From assembly GCA_001600355.1 (NCBI GenBank), contig BCJU01000003.1:186001-250000 (forward strand): DNA of 64,000 bases. The letters run 5' to 3'. Of the stretch, positions 9,945-19,949 are shown piece after piece (within the stretch, counting starts at the first letter, position 1; each line of letters begins with the position of its first letter). A program made the translations under genes and the position numbers. The notes under the pieces are model-generated. The model was given only the letters and a program-made list of their open reading frames with translations. It was not told the DNA's origin and made no database searches. Origin of the DNA: Meira nashicola. Its lineage: Eukaryota > Basidiomycota > Exobasidiomycetes > Exobasidiales > Brachybasidiaceae.

Positions 9945-11312
9945 ATGGCAGCAGTTGTACCGCTCCCATTCACGCTACCCGCAGCTGATTCTTCGGCAAA
10001 GACTGTGGCTTCAGGTTCAATTTCTGCACCTTCTCAAGCTGTAGTCTTTCCTGCCGGACCATCTTACGTTGCTCATGCTCGTCGTCAATTACGTCAATTA
10101 GACTTTGATGCAGATGATGAAGCAGAAGAAACAAGATTATCAGCATTAAACAAAACAAGTGGATCTGCAGATGATGATGTTGAATTACCCGAAGAAGAAG
10201 AAAGTAAAGATCTTTTAGCTCGTGATCCAAAAGATTGGAAAACACAAGATCATTATGCAGTTCTTGGTTTATCAAGTTTACGTTATAAAGCAACACCCTT
10301 GCAAATCAAAGTTGCACATAGACGTAAAGTTCTCAAACATCACCCTGACAAGAAAGCTGGAGCAACTGGTTTAACAAACGATGATACCTTTTACAAATGT
10401 ATCACTCGTGCACATGATGTTCTCTCTAATCCAGAAAAACGTCGTCAATTCGACAGTGTTGATGAAGGAATCGATGATGAAGCCGTACCATCAGGTAAAG
10501 AGGCCGAAAGCAAATTCTTTGCCCTTTGGACACCTGTATTCGAACGTGAATCACGTTTCAATGACGAAAAGAAGAGTGGTAAGGCTCCTGAATTGGGCGA
10601 TATGAACAGTTCAAAAGATCATGTGGATACCTTTTACGACTTTTGGTACAACTTTGACAGCTGGCGTAGCTTTGAATATCTTGATAAAGAGATCAACGAA
10701 GGCAGTGACAGTCGTGACGATAAACGTTATACAGAAAAGAAGAACCGTAACGATCGTGCACGCAGAAAGAAGGAAGACAATGCTAGATTGCGTAGCTTGG
10801 TCGATAAAGCATTGAGCGTTGATCCTAGAATTAAGAAGTTCAAGGCTGACGAAAAGGCAGCTCGTGAGGCAAAGAAGAACAAGGGTAAACCTGGTCAGGC
10901 TGGTACAGGCAATGCTGCTCAATTGGCTGAAGAAAAGAAGAAGAAGGAAGCCGAAGAGCTTAAGCGCAAAGAAGATGAGGCTAAACAAGCTGAAGTTGAT
11001 AAGGCTGCTCGTGCTGATGCAAAGAAAGTTAAAGAAGCTGCCAAGAAGAATCTTAAGAAGCACAAGAAAGTTCTACGTGATCTTATCACATCAAACAACT
11101 ACTTTGAACCTACTGGAACTTCTCCTTCTGCCAGTGTCATTGAAGCCAAATTGAACGGCTTAGATGCCATCACTGCAGCATTAGCCGAAGAACCTGAAAA
11201 AGTTCAAGCTTTGCGTGAACGTTGCGAAAAGGCTGGAGGTGCAGATGCTATCAAGAAAGAATTGGCTGCTGTTGCCGAGGAGAAGGGCGTTGCAAAAGAT
11301 GCTTTCGCATGA
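9945..11312 (+). CDS. ZUO1: Zuotin, ribosome-associated J-domain cochaperone
   Basis: A 455-residue protein, close to yeast Zuo1 (433). In the family it pairs with the Hsp70-like Ssz1 as the ribosome-associated complex and stimulates the ribosomal Hsp70 on nascent chains. The J domain lies at about 99-172 (DHYAVLGL start, HPDKK catalytic tripeptide at His133-Asp135, then AHDVLSNPEKRRQFD). It is followed by the zuotin homology region with FFALWTPVFERESRF and FYDFWYNFDSWRSF. A strongly charged Lys/Glu/Ala-rich helical segment at about 245-365 corresponds to the ribosome-binding part. The C-terminus ends in a small helical bundle-like stretch. Single exon, ATG at 9945. Confidence 0.95.
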   Translation: MAAVVPLPFTLPAADSSAKTVASGSISAPSQAVVFPAGPSYVAHARRQLRQLDFDADDEAEETRLSALNKTSGSADDDVELPEEEESKDLLARDPKDWKTQDHYAVLGLSSLRYKATPLQIKVAHRRKVLKHHPDKKAGATGLTNDDTFYKCITRAHDVLSNPEKRRQFDSVDEGIDDEAVPSGKEAESKFFALWTPVFERESRFNDEKKSGKAPELGDMNSSKDHVDTFYDFWYNFDSWRSFEYLDKEINEGSDSRDDKRYTEKKNRNDRARRKKEDNARLRSLVDKALSVDPRIKKFKADEKAAREAKKNKGKPGQAGTGNAAQLAEEKKKKEAEELKRKEDEAKQAEVDKAARADAKKVKEAAKKNLKKHKKVLRDLITSNNYFEPTGTSPSASVIEAKLNGLDAITAALAEEPEKVQALRERCEKAGGADAIKKELAAVAEEKGVAKDAFA

Positions 11313-11407
11313 AGTGCTGTATCGTTTTGAGTATGCAGTACAATAGATGTGATGCAATAAAATTACAGTATCTTACAAAAATGATTTAGCATGATCTATG
11401 TTGTGAT

Positions 11408-12624
11408 TTATTTCGAATTTTTTGCAGTGCTACGAGATGCCCAATGAGCTTTACCAAAAGTCTTTGCGACAATTATAGGAAAGATGATAGTTGCATCGCA
11501 ATAAACCTGTGAACATTGGAGAAAAGATGTTAGTTGTGCCAAAATCAAATCATGCTCTCTAAATCTAAACTCACCTTTACACTCTTTCCACCTCTTTCAG
11601 CACTTTTAATCTTTCCCCAGCTGACAGCCTCATCTGGTCTTGCACCACTATCGCTTCCATCAAATTCTTGTCCGGTATTAATATAAACAGCATAATCTGC
11701 TCCATTACGGAATAACATTGCATTGGCAATTTGATGTTTGCAAACTCCACCTCCCAAGATAATCATTCCAGCCTTCTCTGCTTTGACGCTCATATCGTTC
11801 AATTTACGAATATCGCTTACCAGATCAACAATCAGTCCCGGCGATTTGTAAGAGTGAAAGTAGAGCATATCTCCCAATGAACCATCTGTTAAAGCTGGGC
11901 AAAATACGGGTATATCATTCTTTGCTGCCCAATATAAAACGCTTCTTTCGTCATCAATTTCTTCCCCTAGTCTTTTGCAAACTTTGCTTGGCGACCATGC
12001 TTTTGCAAGATCATCACCTTGCTCTTCTCGCATTTTTTCTAGCCTGGGCATAACCCAATCTTCGAATTTGCAATAATTGTCATTTGGCACCAAAAGATTT
12101 CCAATGCGATTCAAGCCTCGTTTACGTAAATCTGAACCGTCCAAATGAAATTGTCCTAGATGTGTCGTTCCTAAACATTTAATGATATCCTCTTCTATTC
12201 CCCCTGCTGTTGTTACTAAAGCAGAAACATATTTATGCTTAACCAAAAACAAGATAACTTCACGTAAACCTGAAGAAATCAAATTTGATGTATAACCTAA
12301 AAATATCGTTGCTCCAATTTTTGATCGAACTTCTTGATTTTGTAATTCTTCATCTTCATCGTCTTGAATTGGTTCATCGGATAATCTCCATTTTCGCATT
12401 TCTTCGATTATCGAACATGCTTGTGAAACCGCGCTTGCTTGAAAACCAATATGTGCATATGCACTTAATAAACTTTCAATCGTTTGTGGTTCTTCTAAAT
12501 TTGGACCTTCGACGATCGGAAATGAAGATGTTGGTAAACTTTCTGAAGGTTGAAGGATTGCTGCTTGTGCACTTGCACTGGCACTTGCATTGGCTTGTGA
12601 GTTGCCATTTATATTATTCGTCAT
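11408..12624 (-). CDS. DYS1: Deoxyhypusine synthase, two exons
   Basis: Catalyses the NAD-dependent transfer of the aminobutyl group of spermidine to a lysine of eIF5A, the first step of hypusine formation in the cytosol. Exon 1 is 11575-12624, the intron 11507-11574 (68 nt, GTGAGT donor, ACTAAC branch, CACAG acceptor) and exon 2 11408-11506. The product is 382 residues, typical for the family. Motifs include [16 protein letters not shown], the [13 protein letters not shown] segment, and [10 protein letters not shown] with the predicted catalytic Lys338. Exon 2 supplies the expected C-terminal strand [18 protein letters not shown]; without splicing this essential part would be lost. The N-terminal 50 residues are Ala/Ser/Gln-rich and variable. 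The start is the ATG at 12624; the upstream open frame does not look like protein. Confidence 0.95.
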
Positions 12625-12970
12625 GTCGCTTATGATACTGGAAGCAGAAAAGACAGAGTTGCCTGTTTGTAAAAACTTTAAATACTTAAGCTTGTGGAGA
12701 GAGAAGATCTTCCTATTGAAATTGTAGAACCACGTGCCTGAGGGAATTTTTCCAGTGCTTATCAAAAAAAAAAGTTTATAATGAGGAAAAAAAAAATAGC
12801 AGACATACACGCACATGCTCAGACGACATGCCCTAGAATTTTTTAATTGGACATTTCTTCTGGGAATTAGCAAAATTGCATCTTGGACCGCCTTAGCTTT
12901 GATTTGGCTGTCAAATCGTACTTCTTGACCATATCTTAACCATCGAAAAGTACCATACAATCGGCCAAAG
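12625..12970. promoter_or_regulatory. Divergent promoter of DYS1 and SRP40
   Basis: A 346-bp spacer between the two divergent start codons, which probably holds both promoters. It includes A-rich tracts at about 12766-12796. Nothing else recognisable. Confidence 0.4.
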
Positions 12971-14257
12971 ATGTCAAATCTAGGATCAAAGGAAGATGTT
13001 CAAAAAGCAAAAGCGATTATAAAAGCATTTGTGCAGCAAGCTTATCCTGCCGCATCTGCATTGATCAAAGATACCCCAGAACAAACATCCGAATCTTCCG
13101 CAAAAAGTGCAAAGGAATTGGTTGAATTTCTTGCAAAAGCGATCAAAAAGGGAAACATTTCCGTTCCAACTCCAGTCAAAGACGAAAGTGATTCTGACTC
13201 TTCTGATAGTAGCGATGAGGATAGCAGTGATGATGATAGCAGCAGCGAAGAAGAAGAAGAAAAAGACGACAAAAAGACACTCAAAGTTCCATCTACTTCA
13301 CAGCCACGTGCATCTTCTGTGACTATATCTGCAGCTTCGATGAGCAGTGAAGATGGAGAAAGTGCTATGAGCGTAGAAAATTCAAATATTCTCAAAGTTA
13401 AAGATAGTAAGGCAAAGGTGGACGAAGTTGCAAAAGATGAAAGCAGTGACTCTAGCTCCGACTCTGATTCGGATTCGGACTCCAGCAGCTCATCCGACTC
13501 GGATTCTGACGCAAAAAAAGGCTCTTCAATCAAGAAAATTGTCGAAATCGTACCTGGCAAAGAAGATGACGAAAGTGACGACAGTAGCGATTCATCTTCT
13601 GATTCTGACTCGGACTCCGATTCCGATTCTGATTCTGATTCTTCCTCTTCTTCATCCTCTTCAGACTCCAGCTCGGATAGCGATTCAGAATCAGACTCTG
13701 GCTCAAGTTCAAGCTCGAGCTCGAGCTCATCATCATCATCCTCTTCATCGGAAAGTGAATCTGACAGCTCGGACGATTCTGACTCCGACTCTGACTCCGA
13801 TTCTGATGCAAAGGTTGGTGTTAAACGTAAACGCAAGGATGATTCAAAAGCACAACCTCCTGCAAAGCGTGTCGAAAAGGTGAAAACGGAAACAGTCATC
13901 GCTTCGCCTTCAACACCGGCAAACGTCCCTACTGCCAGCACTCCAATTGCACAAACAACTGTGATCAAAAATATGCCACGTAAAAGTGGATCATCTACAA
14001 GCAATACACCTTTCCAGCGAGTAAAAAGTAGTGACGCAGTATATGTGAATGATGTCTTGCGTGATAACAGTTTTGATGCACATTTAGCAAGATTAGGAAG
14101 AGATGATTTTGGAGCAAAAGCAAGTCAAAAGCTATTGCAAACAAGAGGACAAGGTTTCACAAAAGCAAAGAATAAGCTCAAAAAGGGATCTTACTCTGGT
14201 GGCACGATTGGTATGGAATCAAGTTCCTTTAAATTCGTCTACAGTGACGAAGAATAG
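12971..14257 (+). CDS. SRP40: SRP40/Nopp140-like nucleolar protein
   Basis: A 428-residue protein with the Nopp140/Srp40 layout: a helical N-terminus (about 1-60), a long Ser/Asp/Glu tract (about 70-280) interrupted by short Lys-rich pieces, and a C-terminal SRP40 domain at about 338-425 (TPFQRV, then [25 protein letters not shown], and FKFVYSDEE). The family acts in the nucleolus in snoRNP assembly and pre-rRNA processing and is heavily phosphorylated by casein kinase 2, which the SD/SE runs would suit. The repeat tract at nucleotides 13430-13810 is a degenerate GAC/TCT/TCC microsatellite-like region and probably varies in length. The C-terminal motif makes the call firm. Confidence 0.9.
   Translation: MSNLGSKEDVQKAKAIIKAFVQQAYPAASALIKDTPEQTSESSAKSAKELVEFLAKAIKKGNISVPTPVKDESDSDSSDSSDEDSSDDDSSSEEEEEKDDKKTLKVPSTSQPRASSVTISAASMSSEDGESAMSVENSNILKVKDSKAKVDEVAKDESSDSSSDSDSDSDSSSSSDSDSDAKKGSSIKKIVEIVPGKEDDESDDSSDSSSDSDSDSDSDSDSDSSSSSSSSDSSSDSDSESDSGSSSSSSSSSSSSSSSSESESDSSDDSDSDSDSDSDAKVGVKRKRKDDSKAQPPAKRVEKVKTETVIASPSTPANVPTASTPIAQTTVIKNMPRKSGSSTSNTPFQRVKSSDAVYVNDVLRDNSFDAHLARLGRDDFGAKASQKLLQTRGQGFTKAKNKLKKGSYSGGTIGMESSSFKFVYSDEE
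13430..13810 (+). repeat. Ser/Asp codon repeat tract within SRP40
   Basis: Low-complexity in-frame runs of Ser and Asp codons (TCT GAT, TCG GAC and variants). They leave spurious open frames on the opposite strand and in the other frames. Length polymorphism is likely. Confidence 0.8.
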
Positions 14258-14371
14258 ATTAGACTCATTAGATAACTATTCCGCATTCTTTCCTTTTATC
14301 AAACTGTTTTGCTCATTTCTGTAATTGCATTGTATAATATACATTCTTGTCACTTCTTCTATCTCTATACA

Positions 14372-15094
14372 TCATTGATCTTCATCTTGTTTTGCAAATG
14401 CTTTCATGAAACCATCTACGGAAGAGAATGCTCTAGATATTTGCTCGAGGAGTGGATCATCCCTATCGCGAATTTCTGGATTATTGAGCCCATTCGTTTC
14501 GTTCTGCCTCAATGCAGCAGCTGATGCTCTTTTTCGACGTTGAGATTCTGCAATAAGGAGATCAATTCTTTCTGGTGTCAATTGCATGGGAGGCGGAAGT
14601 TGATCTGCTTCTAGCACATGCTTAATTGTTATTGAATTATGACTTTCTGATTCATCTTTATTTTCTCCTATCTCTGATTCAATTAACTTTTGTTTGCCTT
14701 TGACGTGTCTTTTGCCATAACGAGAATAAATATCAGGTCCACTGCTTACTCGCTTTCCCGTATGATCATAAACGGTAACGCTGCTCATTCCATTTTGTTG
14801 TGCGGCGGCGGTAAAAGAAGAAGATTCAGTTTCTTCACCATCTAAAGGAATATCAAATTCATCTTGCATTTGCTGCCTTTGACCGATGATTTCATTCCTG
14901 GGCGGATAAGCTTCAAATCGTGTACGTTGAGGTGCATAAACAGCTCTCTTTCTATTTGCAGATTTCGATGGTCCAACGGATCCTAAAGGTGGAAAATCGT
15001 ACGGTCTAGTATGATTGTTGCTAGTATCCTCAGAAGATGATGAATTTGGCTTTGAATTGCCCCAAACAGGTCGCCTTGATGGCTCTGCCATCAT
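14372..15094 (-). CDS. Hypothetical protein, Arg/Ser-rich
   Basis: A 240-residue single-exon open frame in a convergent pair with SRP40 and a divergent pair with DBR1. I do not recognise it. The N-terminus is hydrophilic (RRPVWGNSKP, YDFPPLGSVG). The middle contains SSVTVYDHTGKRV and SGPDIYSRYGKRH. The C-terminal third looks helical (LTPERIDLLIAESQRRKRA, then LLEQISRAFSSVDGFMKAF). No membrane segment or signal peptide. A basic RRKRA stretch could be a nuclear signal. Codon use and its fit between neighbours support a real gene. Two adjacent ATGs (15094, 15091) could start it. Confidence 0.65.
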   Translation of the reverse strand: MMAEPSRRPVWGNSKPNSSSSEDTSNNHTRPYDFPPLGSVGPSKSANRKRAVYAPQRTRFEAYPPRNEIIGQRQQMQDEFDIPLDGEETESSSFTAAAQQNGMSSVTVYDHTGKRVSSGPDIYSRYGKRHVKGKQKLIESEIGENKDESESHNSITIKHVLEADQLPPPMQLTPERIDLLIAESQRRKRASAAALRQNETNGLNNPEIRDRDDPLLEQISRAFSSVDGFMKAFAKQDEDQ

Positions 15095-15297
15095 TTTCTA
15101 TAAACGTATTAGCATAACGTTTCTTTATCCGAAAAGATGGAAGCGTAAAGAGAAGAAATAAAATAATAATTAAAATCGGATAAATCTCCACATTGGCGGC
15201 GTACATCGCGTCGAACTTTTTTTAATGCATTCCTCATGAACCGAGTAAATGCTTCCTTTACCACGATGACCTCAACATTCATGGAAGCAACAATAGG

Positions 15298-16980
15298 ATG
15301 AGAGTGAGTGATAGATATCATAAATTGACAAAAGAAGGATTCTAACAGTATTATTCCTTATAGATAGCCGTCGAAGGATGTTCCCATGGATGTTTAGATC
15401 AAATCTATGCAAGCATTTTAGCGATCGATCGTCAAGAAAATAAACAGACGGATCTATTGATCTTATGCGGTGATGTACAAACGCTTCGAAATCCTTCTGA
15501 TTTGCATTGTTTAGCCGTACCTGAAAAGTATAAACAACTTGGAGATTTTCATCGTTATTATAACGGTCAAAGAAAGGCGCCTATTTTGACAATTTTGATC
15601 GGAGGTAATCATGAAGCTTCAAATTATTTATGGGAATTATACTATGGTGGTTGGGTAGCTCCGAACATGTACTTCTTGGGGGAAGCGGGATGCGTTGAAG
15701 TAGGTGGATTAACGATCGCTGGAATTTCAGGTATATACAAATCGCATGATTTTACGCTTGGCAGATTTGAAACTATGCCTTATAATAATAGCACAGTGCG
15801 ATCTGTTTATCATACGAGATGCTACGACACCTTTAGACTTCATCTATTATCTCGTATGCAAGGTGCAGTGAGTCATCCAGATATTGTACTTTCACATGAT
15901 TGGCCCAATACAATCGAACAAAACGGAGATGTTCGATGGTTGGTGCAAAAGAAACCCTTTTTCCGAGAAGAAATTGGATCGAATTCACTTGGCTCACCAC
16001 CGTTGATGGATCTGTTGCATGATCTAAAGCCGAAATATTGGTTCTCAGCTCATCTACATGTTCGTTTTGCTGCATTGGTCAAGCATGGCAAAGGAGAAGA
16101 GAGTATACCCCGCACGACAGATGCAACAATCCCGAACGCTGAAGAGGTCATGATTGACATTGATGGTGATGATGACAATCCTCAGGCGGATGGAAATACA
16201 GAGAAGATGGCCATTAAAGACGATGGAAGTGATAGCTTAGATGCGAAACCAGAACAATTGCAAGAAGCAGTAACGGTGTCAAACACTCGCTTTCTCGCTC
16301 TAAGCAAATGTTTAGAAGGGCAAGATTTTTTGCAAATACTTGAAATACCAGCGCCTTTTGATGATGATGCAAACTTCCAAAGTGCAATAGATGGGGACTC
16401 TAGCGAATCGAAGAAGCAGCCATCATTACGATTCTCTGCTTCGTGGCTTGCTATTTTACGTGCTACATATCCTCTCTTGAGTCTTGAACGTAATCAAATT
16501 CCTCTCCCGAGTTTGGATGATGAAAATTTGGCAAGACAGCTCAAGATAGAGTATGATTGGATACAATCAAATATTGTATCAAATCGTCTTGAAGAAGGAC
16601 ATCCACTAGATATTTTAAAGACACAACAATTCGCTCAAACTGCACCTTCGACATTAGATCCAAATGCAAACAATATGACGGGACCACCTTCTTGGTACAC
16701 AAGTCCACAAACAGTCAATCTATGTAACCTAATTCAGGTACAGAATCGCATCAATGCACCTCCTCTTGCAACTCCAGCATTGGCATCTGTACATCATATC
16801 GTCCCGCCATACTTACAACCACCACAAGTGCAACAGCCATCTATGGACACAGACATTGCTTCTCAGATTACATCTTCAAGTAAGAATGAAGAGTATGGGC
16901 TTTCCAACTCTGATGAAATCGTGGTCACTTTAAGCGATGATGAAGAAGAAAATACGCGATGGAAAGAAGGCACTGGATGA
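15298..16980 (+). CDS. DBR1: RNA lariat debranching enzyme, with a 6-nt first exon
   Basis: Hydrolyses the 2'-5' bond of excised intron lariats in the nucleus. The long open frame lacks the catalytic N-terminus until a two-codon first exon is added: exon 1 15298-15303 (ATG AGA), intron 15304-15363 (60 nt, GTGAGT donor, TTCTAACAG branch, TATAG acceptor), exon 2 15364-16980. The joined start reads MRIAVEGCSHG, the expected metallophosphoesterase opening, with Cys8, His10 and Asp39 (LCGDVQ) as metal ligands, followed by IGGNHE, VLSHDWP and SAHLHV. The product is 540 residues. The C-terminal DBR1 domain includes TRFLALSKCLEG and FLQILEIPAP. The acidic tail ends in SDDEEEN. Splice sites are inferred from consensus and the motif fit. 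Confidence 0.93.
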
Positions 16981-17071
16981 AAGTTTAATGTGTACTATAC
17001 ATTCATCTCTTATTTTCCGAAATCATGTGTACTATTATACAATTGCAATGGGAATGAATTGAACACAAATT

Positions 17072-18149
17072 TTAAATAGTAAATAAGAATTTTGTATTTT
17101 CTCTTGCTGCTTTTACGACGATTGAAATATCTATCCCTTTAGCTTCTGCGATCACTGCAGCAACATTTCCGATCGCACAAGGCTCGTTTCGACTTTTCAC
17201 TTGCTTTTCCGCTTCCCATTTTTCTTTTTTGACAGATGCAGGTGAATATAAAGCAGAAAGATCTGGATGTTTTTCCACAAATCTCTTCAAAAGAGGTGCA
17301 GATGCATGTGTTTGACGTAAATCACACCAAGGAGCATCTGTTCGATTAAAGAAGAAAGACGTTAGTAAAGAATAGGCATAAGTGTACAAGCAAATTGAAC
17401 GCACCTGTCTCGAGCATGAGATATTCCAATGGCACCTCTTTTGCCAATCTAATCCCTTCTTCTTCTTTGAAAGAACAACCAGTGAAGCCGATAAAGAGTC
17501 CTTGTTTGATCAACTGTTGCATCTCTTCTACAGTTCCTGTATGACAATGTGCAACTCCGATCCTCCTTCTTTTGTGTGTATCATTACGTGTAGCATCATT
17601 TTCACATGCTTCTGCAATCTCATCAACTTCTTTTTGTATAATCTTTATGAAATCTTCTTGAGCTGCACGACAATGCAAGAATAATGGTAGTTTGTACTCT
17701 TTTGCTAATTGAAGATGATGTGGAAAATGTTCTTTTTGTACTTCTGCTTTTGAGAATTGTAATCGATCATAATCTAATCCACATTCTCCGATAGCGACAA
17801 TTTTACCTTTGGGATTTTTGGTTATAGCTTCTTGATCAAGAAACCTTCTAAGGTCATTTAAATACTTTGTACCTTCACCAACACCTGAAGTACGTGTAGG
17901 ATGAATGCCTGCAGTTGCATAAAGGCCGGCGTCTTCGTTCTCATATCGTTTCACAAGGTCTAAGACTTGTTTAACTTCCGATACACTGCCTGCGGTCACC
18001 ATTTGAGCAACAACTCCAGCATCTTTTGCTCTCTTTAACACATTCTCGAGATCGGGCTGATGTGCTTTCTTGCCATGATATTTCCCTTTAAACATTCCAT
18101 CGGTCAAATTGACGCCTATATCAACAAATTCAAGTGATGAGCTTGACAT
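17072..18149 (-). CDS. TatD-family metal-dependent deoxyribonuclease, two exons
   Basis: Exon 1 is 17405-18149, the intron 17338-17404 (67 nt, GTGCGT donor, ACTAAC branch, ACAG acceptor) and exon 2 17072-17337. The splice forms ETDAPWCDLR and yields 336 residues. TatD signatures in order: FVDIGVNLTDGMF near the start, ATAGIHP, IGECGLDYDR, PLFLHCRAA, VAHCHTG and LETDAPW, which supply the His/Glu/Asp metal ligands of the TIM-barrel nuclease fold. The family is linked to DNA fragmentation during apoptosis and oxidative DNA repair in yeast. The 18149 start gives the usual family N-terminus. An in-frame ATG at 18233 would add 28 mostly basic and hydroxylated residues that could act as a mitochondrial presequence. 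Confidence 0.92.
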
Positions 18150-18528
18150 ACTTGCTATAGTGATCGAACGTAGATAGCAAAAAGATGTATTTTGTTTTAT
18201 GGCTCGTATTGGAATACCTCTTGGTAGAATCATGCAAATGGTAACCAATGTCGAAATCTTTTTGTTGGATCAATGGTCAAAGTTGCAAGCTGAGTTTATT
18301 CGAGTCATTCTTTAGAAGGCCTTTAGCGTTTCAGAAGAAAGCACAAAGTGGAGCGAGCATTAGAGTTTTGGTGTGATTAAAAACGCGTTCACTCAAAAAG
18401 AATCTCAATAGATTTTTAAGAAGAATGTTTGGACTGCCTTGATCTATCGTCTCACGACATGATGAATATGCTGTTTATTGTTATACAATTAAATGATTAT
18501 ACATGTGTAATACCAAAAGCCTGACAGT
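18150..18528. other. Spacer between TatD and twin-CX9C genes
   Basis: A 379-bp AT-rich region upstream of the TatD gene. Apart from the presumed promoter I see nothing. Confidence 0.35.
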
Positions 18529-18853
18529 CTACCACTTTCGTCCCATCTATTAATGAAAGAGCATAATGTTAGCATAAGTTTAATCTTCTTTCATGATACC
18601 AAAAAGATGAACTCACTTTCGTTTGTACACATTCTTTAAAAGCTGCAAATTCCTTCTCACAAATACCTCGTTCAACTCCCGTTCCTTCTTTACTGAATTG
18701 GGCTCTAAAGATGCATTGTGCATATATTTGTCCTTGTTCGTTACATTGTTTTGAAGCATCGGCTAATTTTCGTATCGGACTCTCTCGCGTTGATGATTGT
18801 TTGAAAGATGATGTTGACTGTATCCATCTTGGCGTTGTAGCTCTTAGTGACAT
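18529..18853 (-). CDS. Small twin-CX9C mitochondrial-type protein, two exons
   Basis: An 84-residue product. Exon 1 is 18617-18853, the intron 18547-18616 (70 nt, GTGAGT donor, GCTAACAT branch, TAG acceptor) and exon 2 only 18529-18546, encoding MGRKW and a stop. Cys37, Cys47, Cys65 and Cys75 form two exact C-x9-C pairs in a coiled-coil-helix-coiled-coil-helix fold, typical of proteins imported by Mia40 into the intermembrane space. The spacing and the FKEC/VQ context resemble complex I assembly factor NDUFAF8-type proteins, but other small CHCH proteins cannot be excluded. The N-terminal 30 residues are basic and hydroxylated. An in-frame ATG at 19060 is unlikely because it would leave only 38 bp to the divergent adenylate kinase gene. 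Confidence 0.82.
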
Positions 18854-19098
18854 GATCTGGAAGAAATTTGCAAGGAAGATGGATGATGAAAAAGAAGAAT
18901 TGTTGAAATCAAAAAAATATTTTCTCAAGTGGAGAAAAAAATACCGCGTAGTCCTAGTGCTTTTACATAATTGGTCCATGCATATTGAGCCCTTTTTCAG
19001 TTTTGCTTTAGCTTGCATTTGTGTCTGAAAGGTAAATAGAATCACTCTTTTACCCCGCATACATTCTTCCTCATCCTACAATCTTCCAACTTGCTACA

Positions 19099-19881
19099 AT
19101 GCTCTCGATTGTGAGAGCGGGAAAGATTCCCTCACTAAAGCAAGCTGTGGTTCAACCTATCCGCCTGTTCAGTACGACAAACAATGTCTGTTCATCGCAA
19201 CCGCCTATTCGAGCATTGATCATTGGCAGTCCTGGAAGCGGAAAAGGTACATTATCAAAAAGATTACTCAAATCAATCCCAAGTTTACAATACCTTTCAG
19301 CTGGAGATCTACTAAGACATGAAAGACAATTAGGAACAGAATTAGGTCGTGCAGCAGAAGAAGTGATGAGAAAAGGTACACTTATGCCAGATGAAACAAT
19401 GATGAAAATAATTGATTCTCGTGTTCGTGATTTACCTTTAAATTCTTCTTGGTTGTTAGATGGTTTTCCGAGAACACGTATTCAAGCAGTAATGTTTGAT
19501 GGTGCTTTAAAAAGAAGAGAAGAAAAATTAGACATCGTTTTACACTTGGACGTTCCTAATGAAGTTGTTTTAAGTAGGATCTTAGATCGTTGGATACACG
19601 AACCAAGCGGAAGGACGTATAATCTTTCATTTAATCCTCCAAAAGTACCAGGAAAGGATGACGTCACTGGAGAAGATTTAACGAAACGAATTGACGATGA
19701 TGCTAAAACATTTGAAGCAAGATTGAATTCTTACGAAGCAGATACAAAACCAATGGTAGACTACTTTTCAAATGCAGGCGGTAATAGTTACGTTCGTCTT
19801 CAAGGTACTTCTTCTGATGAAATTTGGCCTAGGATGTTATCGATTGTCAAACAAAGATTTGGTGATGCTGTAAAGGGATAG
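19099..19881 (+). CDS. ADK2: Mitochondrial-type adenylate kinase (GTP:AMP phosphotransferase)
   Basis: A 260-residue nucleoside monophosphate kinase. The N-terminal 30 residues are basic with hydroxylated residues and no acids, as expected for a mitochondrial presequence. The P-loop GSPGSGKG is at 43-50, the NMP-binding motif SAGDLLRHE follows, then LDGFPRT, and the LID segment DRWIHEPSGRTYN continues into PPKVPGKDDVTGE. The LID lacks the four-cysteine zinc site, as in AK2/AK3 enzymes. DDDAKTFEARL carries the catalytic arginine of the family. It fits yeast Adk2/human AK3, which regenerate GDP/ADP in the matrix. Single exon. Confidence 0.93.
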   Translation: MLSIVRAGKIPSLKQAVVQPIRLFSTTNNVCSSQPPIRALIIGSPGSGKGTLSKRLLKSIPSLQYLSAGDLLRHERQLGTELGRAAEEVMRKGTLMPDETMMKIIDSRVRDLPLNSSWLLDGFPRTRIQAVMFDGALKRREEKLDIVLHLDVPNEVVLSRILDRWIHEPSGRTYNLSFNPPKVPGKDDVTGEDLTKRIDDDAKTFEARLNSYEADTKPMVDYFSNAGGNSYVRLQGTSSDEIWPRMLSIVKQRFGDAVKG

Positions 19882-19949
19882 ATAGATATAATAAGATGCG
19901 ATGCGATAATAATACAATGAAATTCTTAAAAATACATGACTATTCTTGT

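Noticed and set aside
13042..14004. Long open frame (320 codons) antisense to SRP40, rich in Ser and Glu
   Set aside because: It is the mirror of the Ser/Asp codon repeats, which leave the opposite strand open as Ser/Glu. The sense protein has a recognisable SRP40 domain, so the antisense frame is a compositional artefact.
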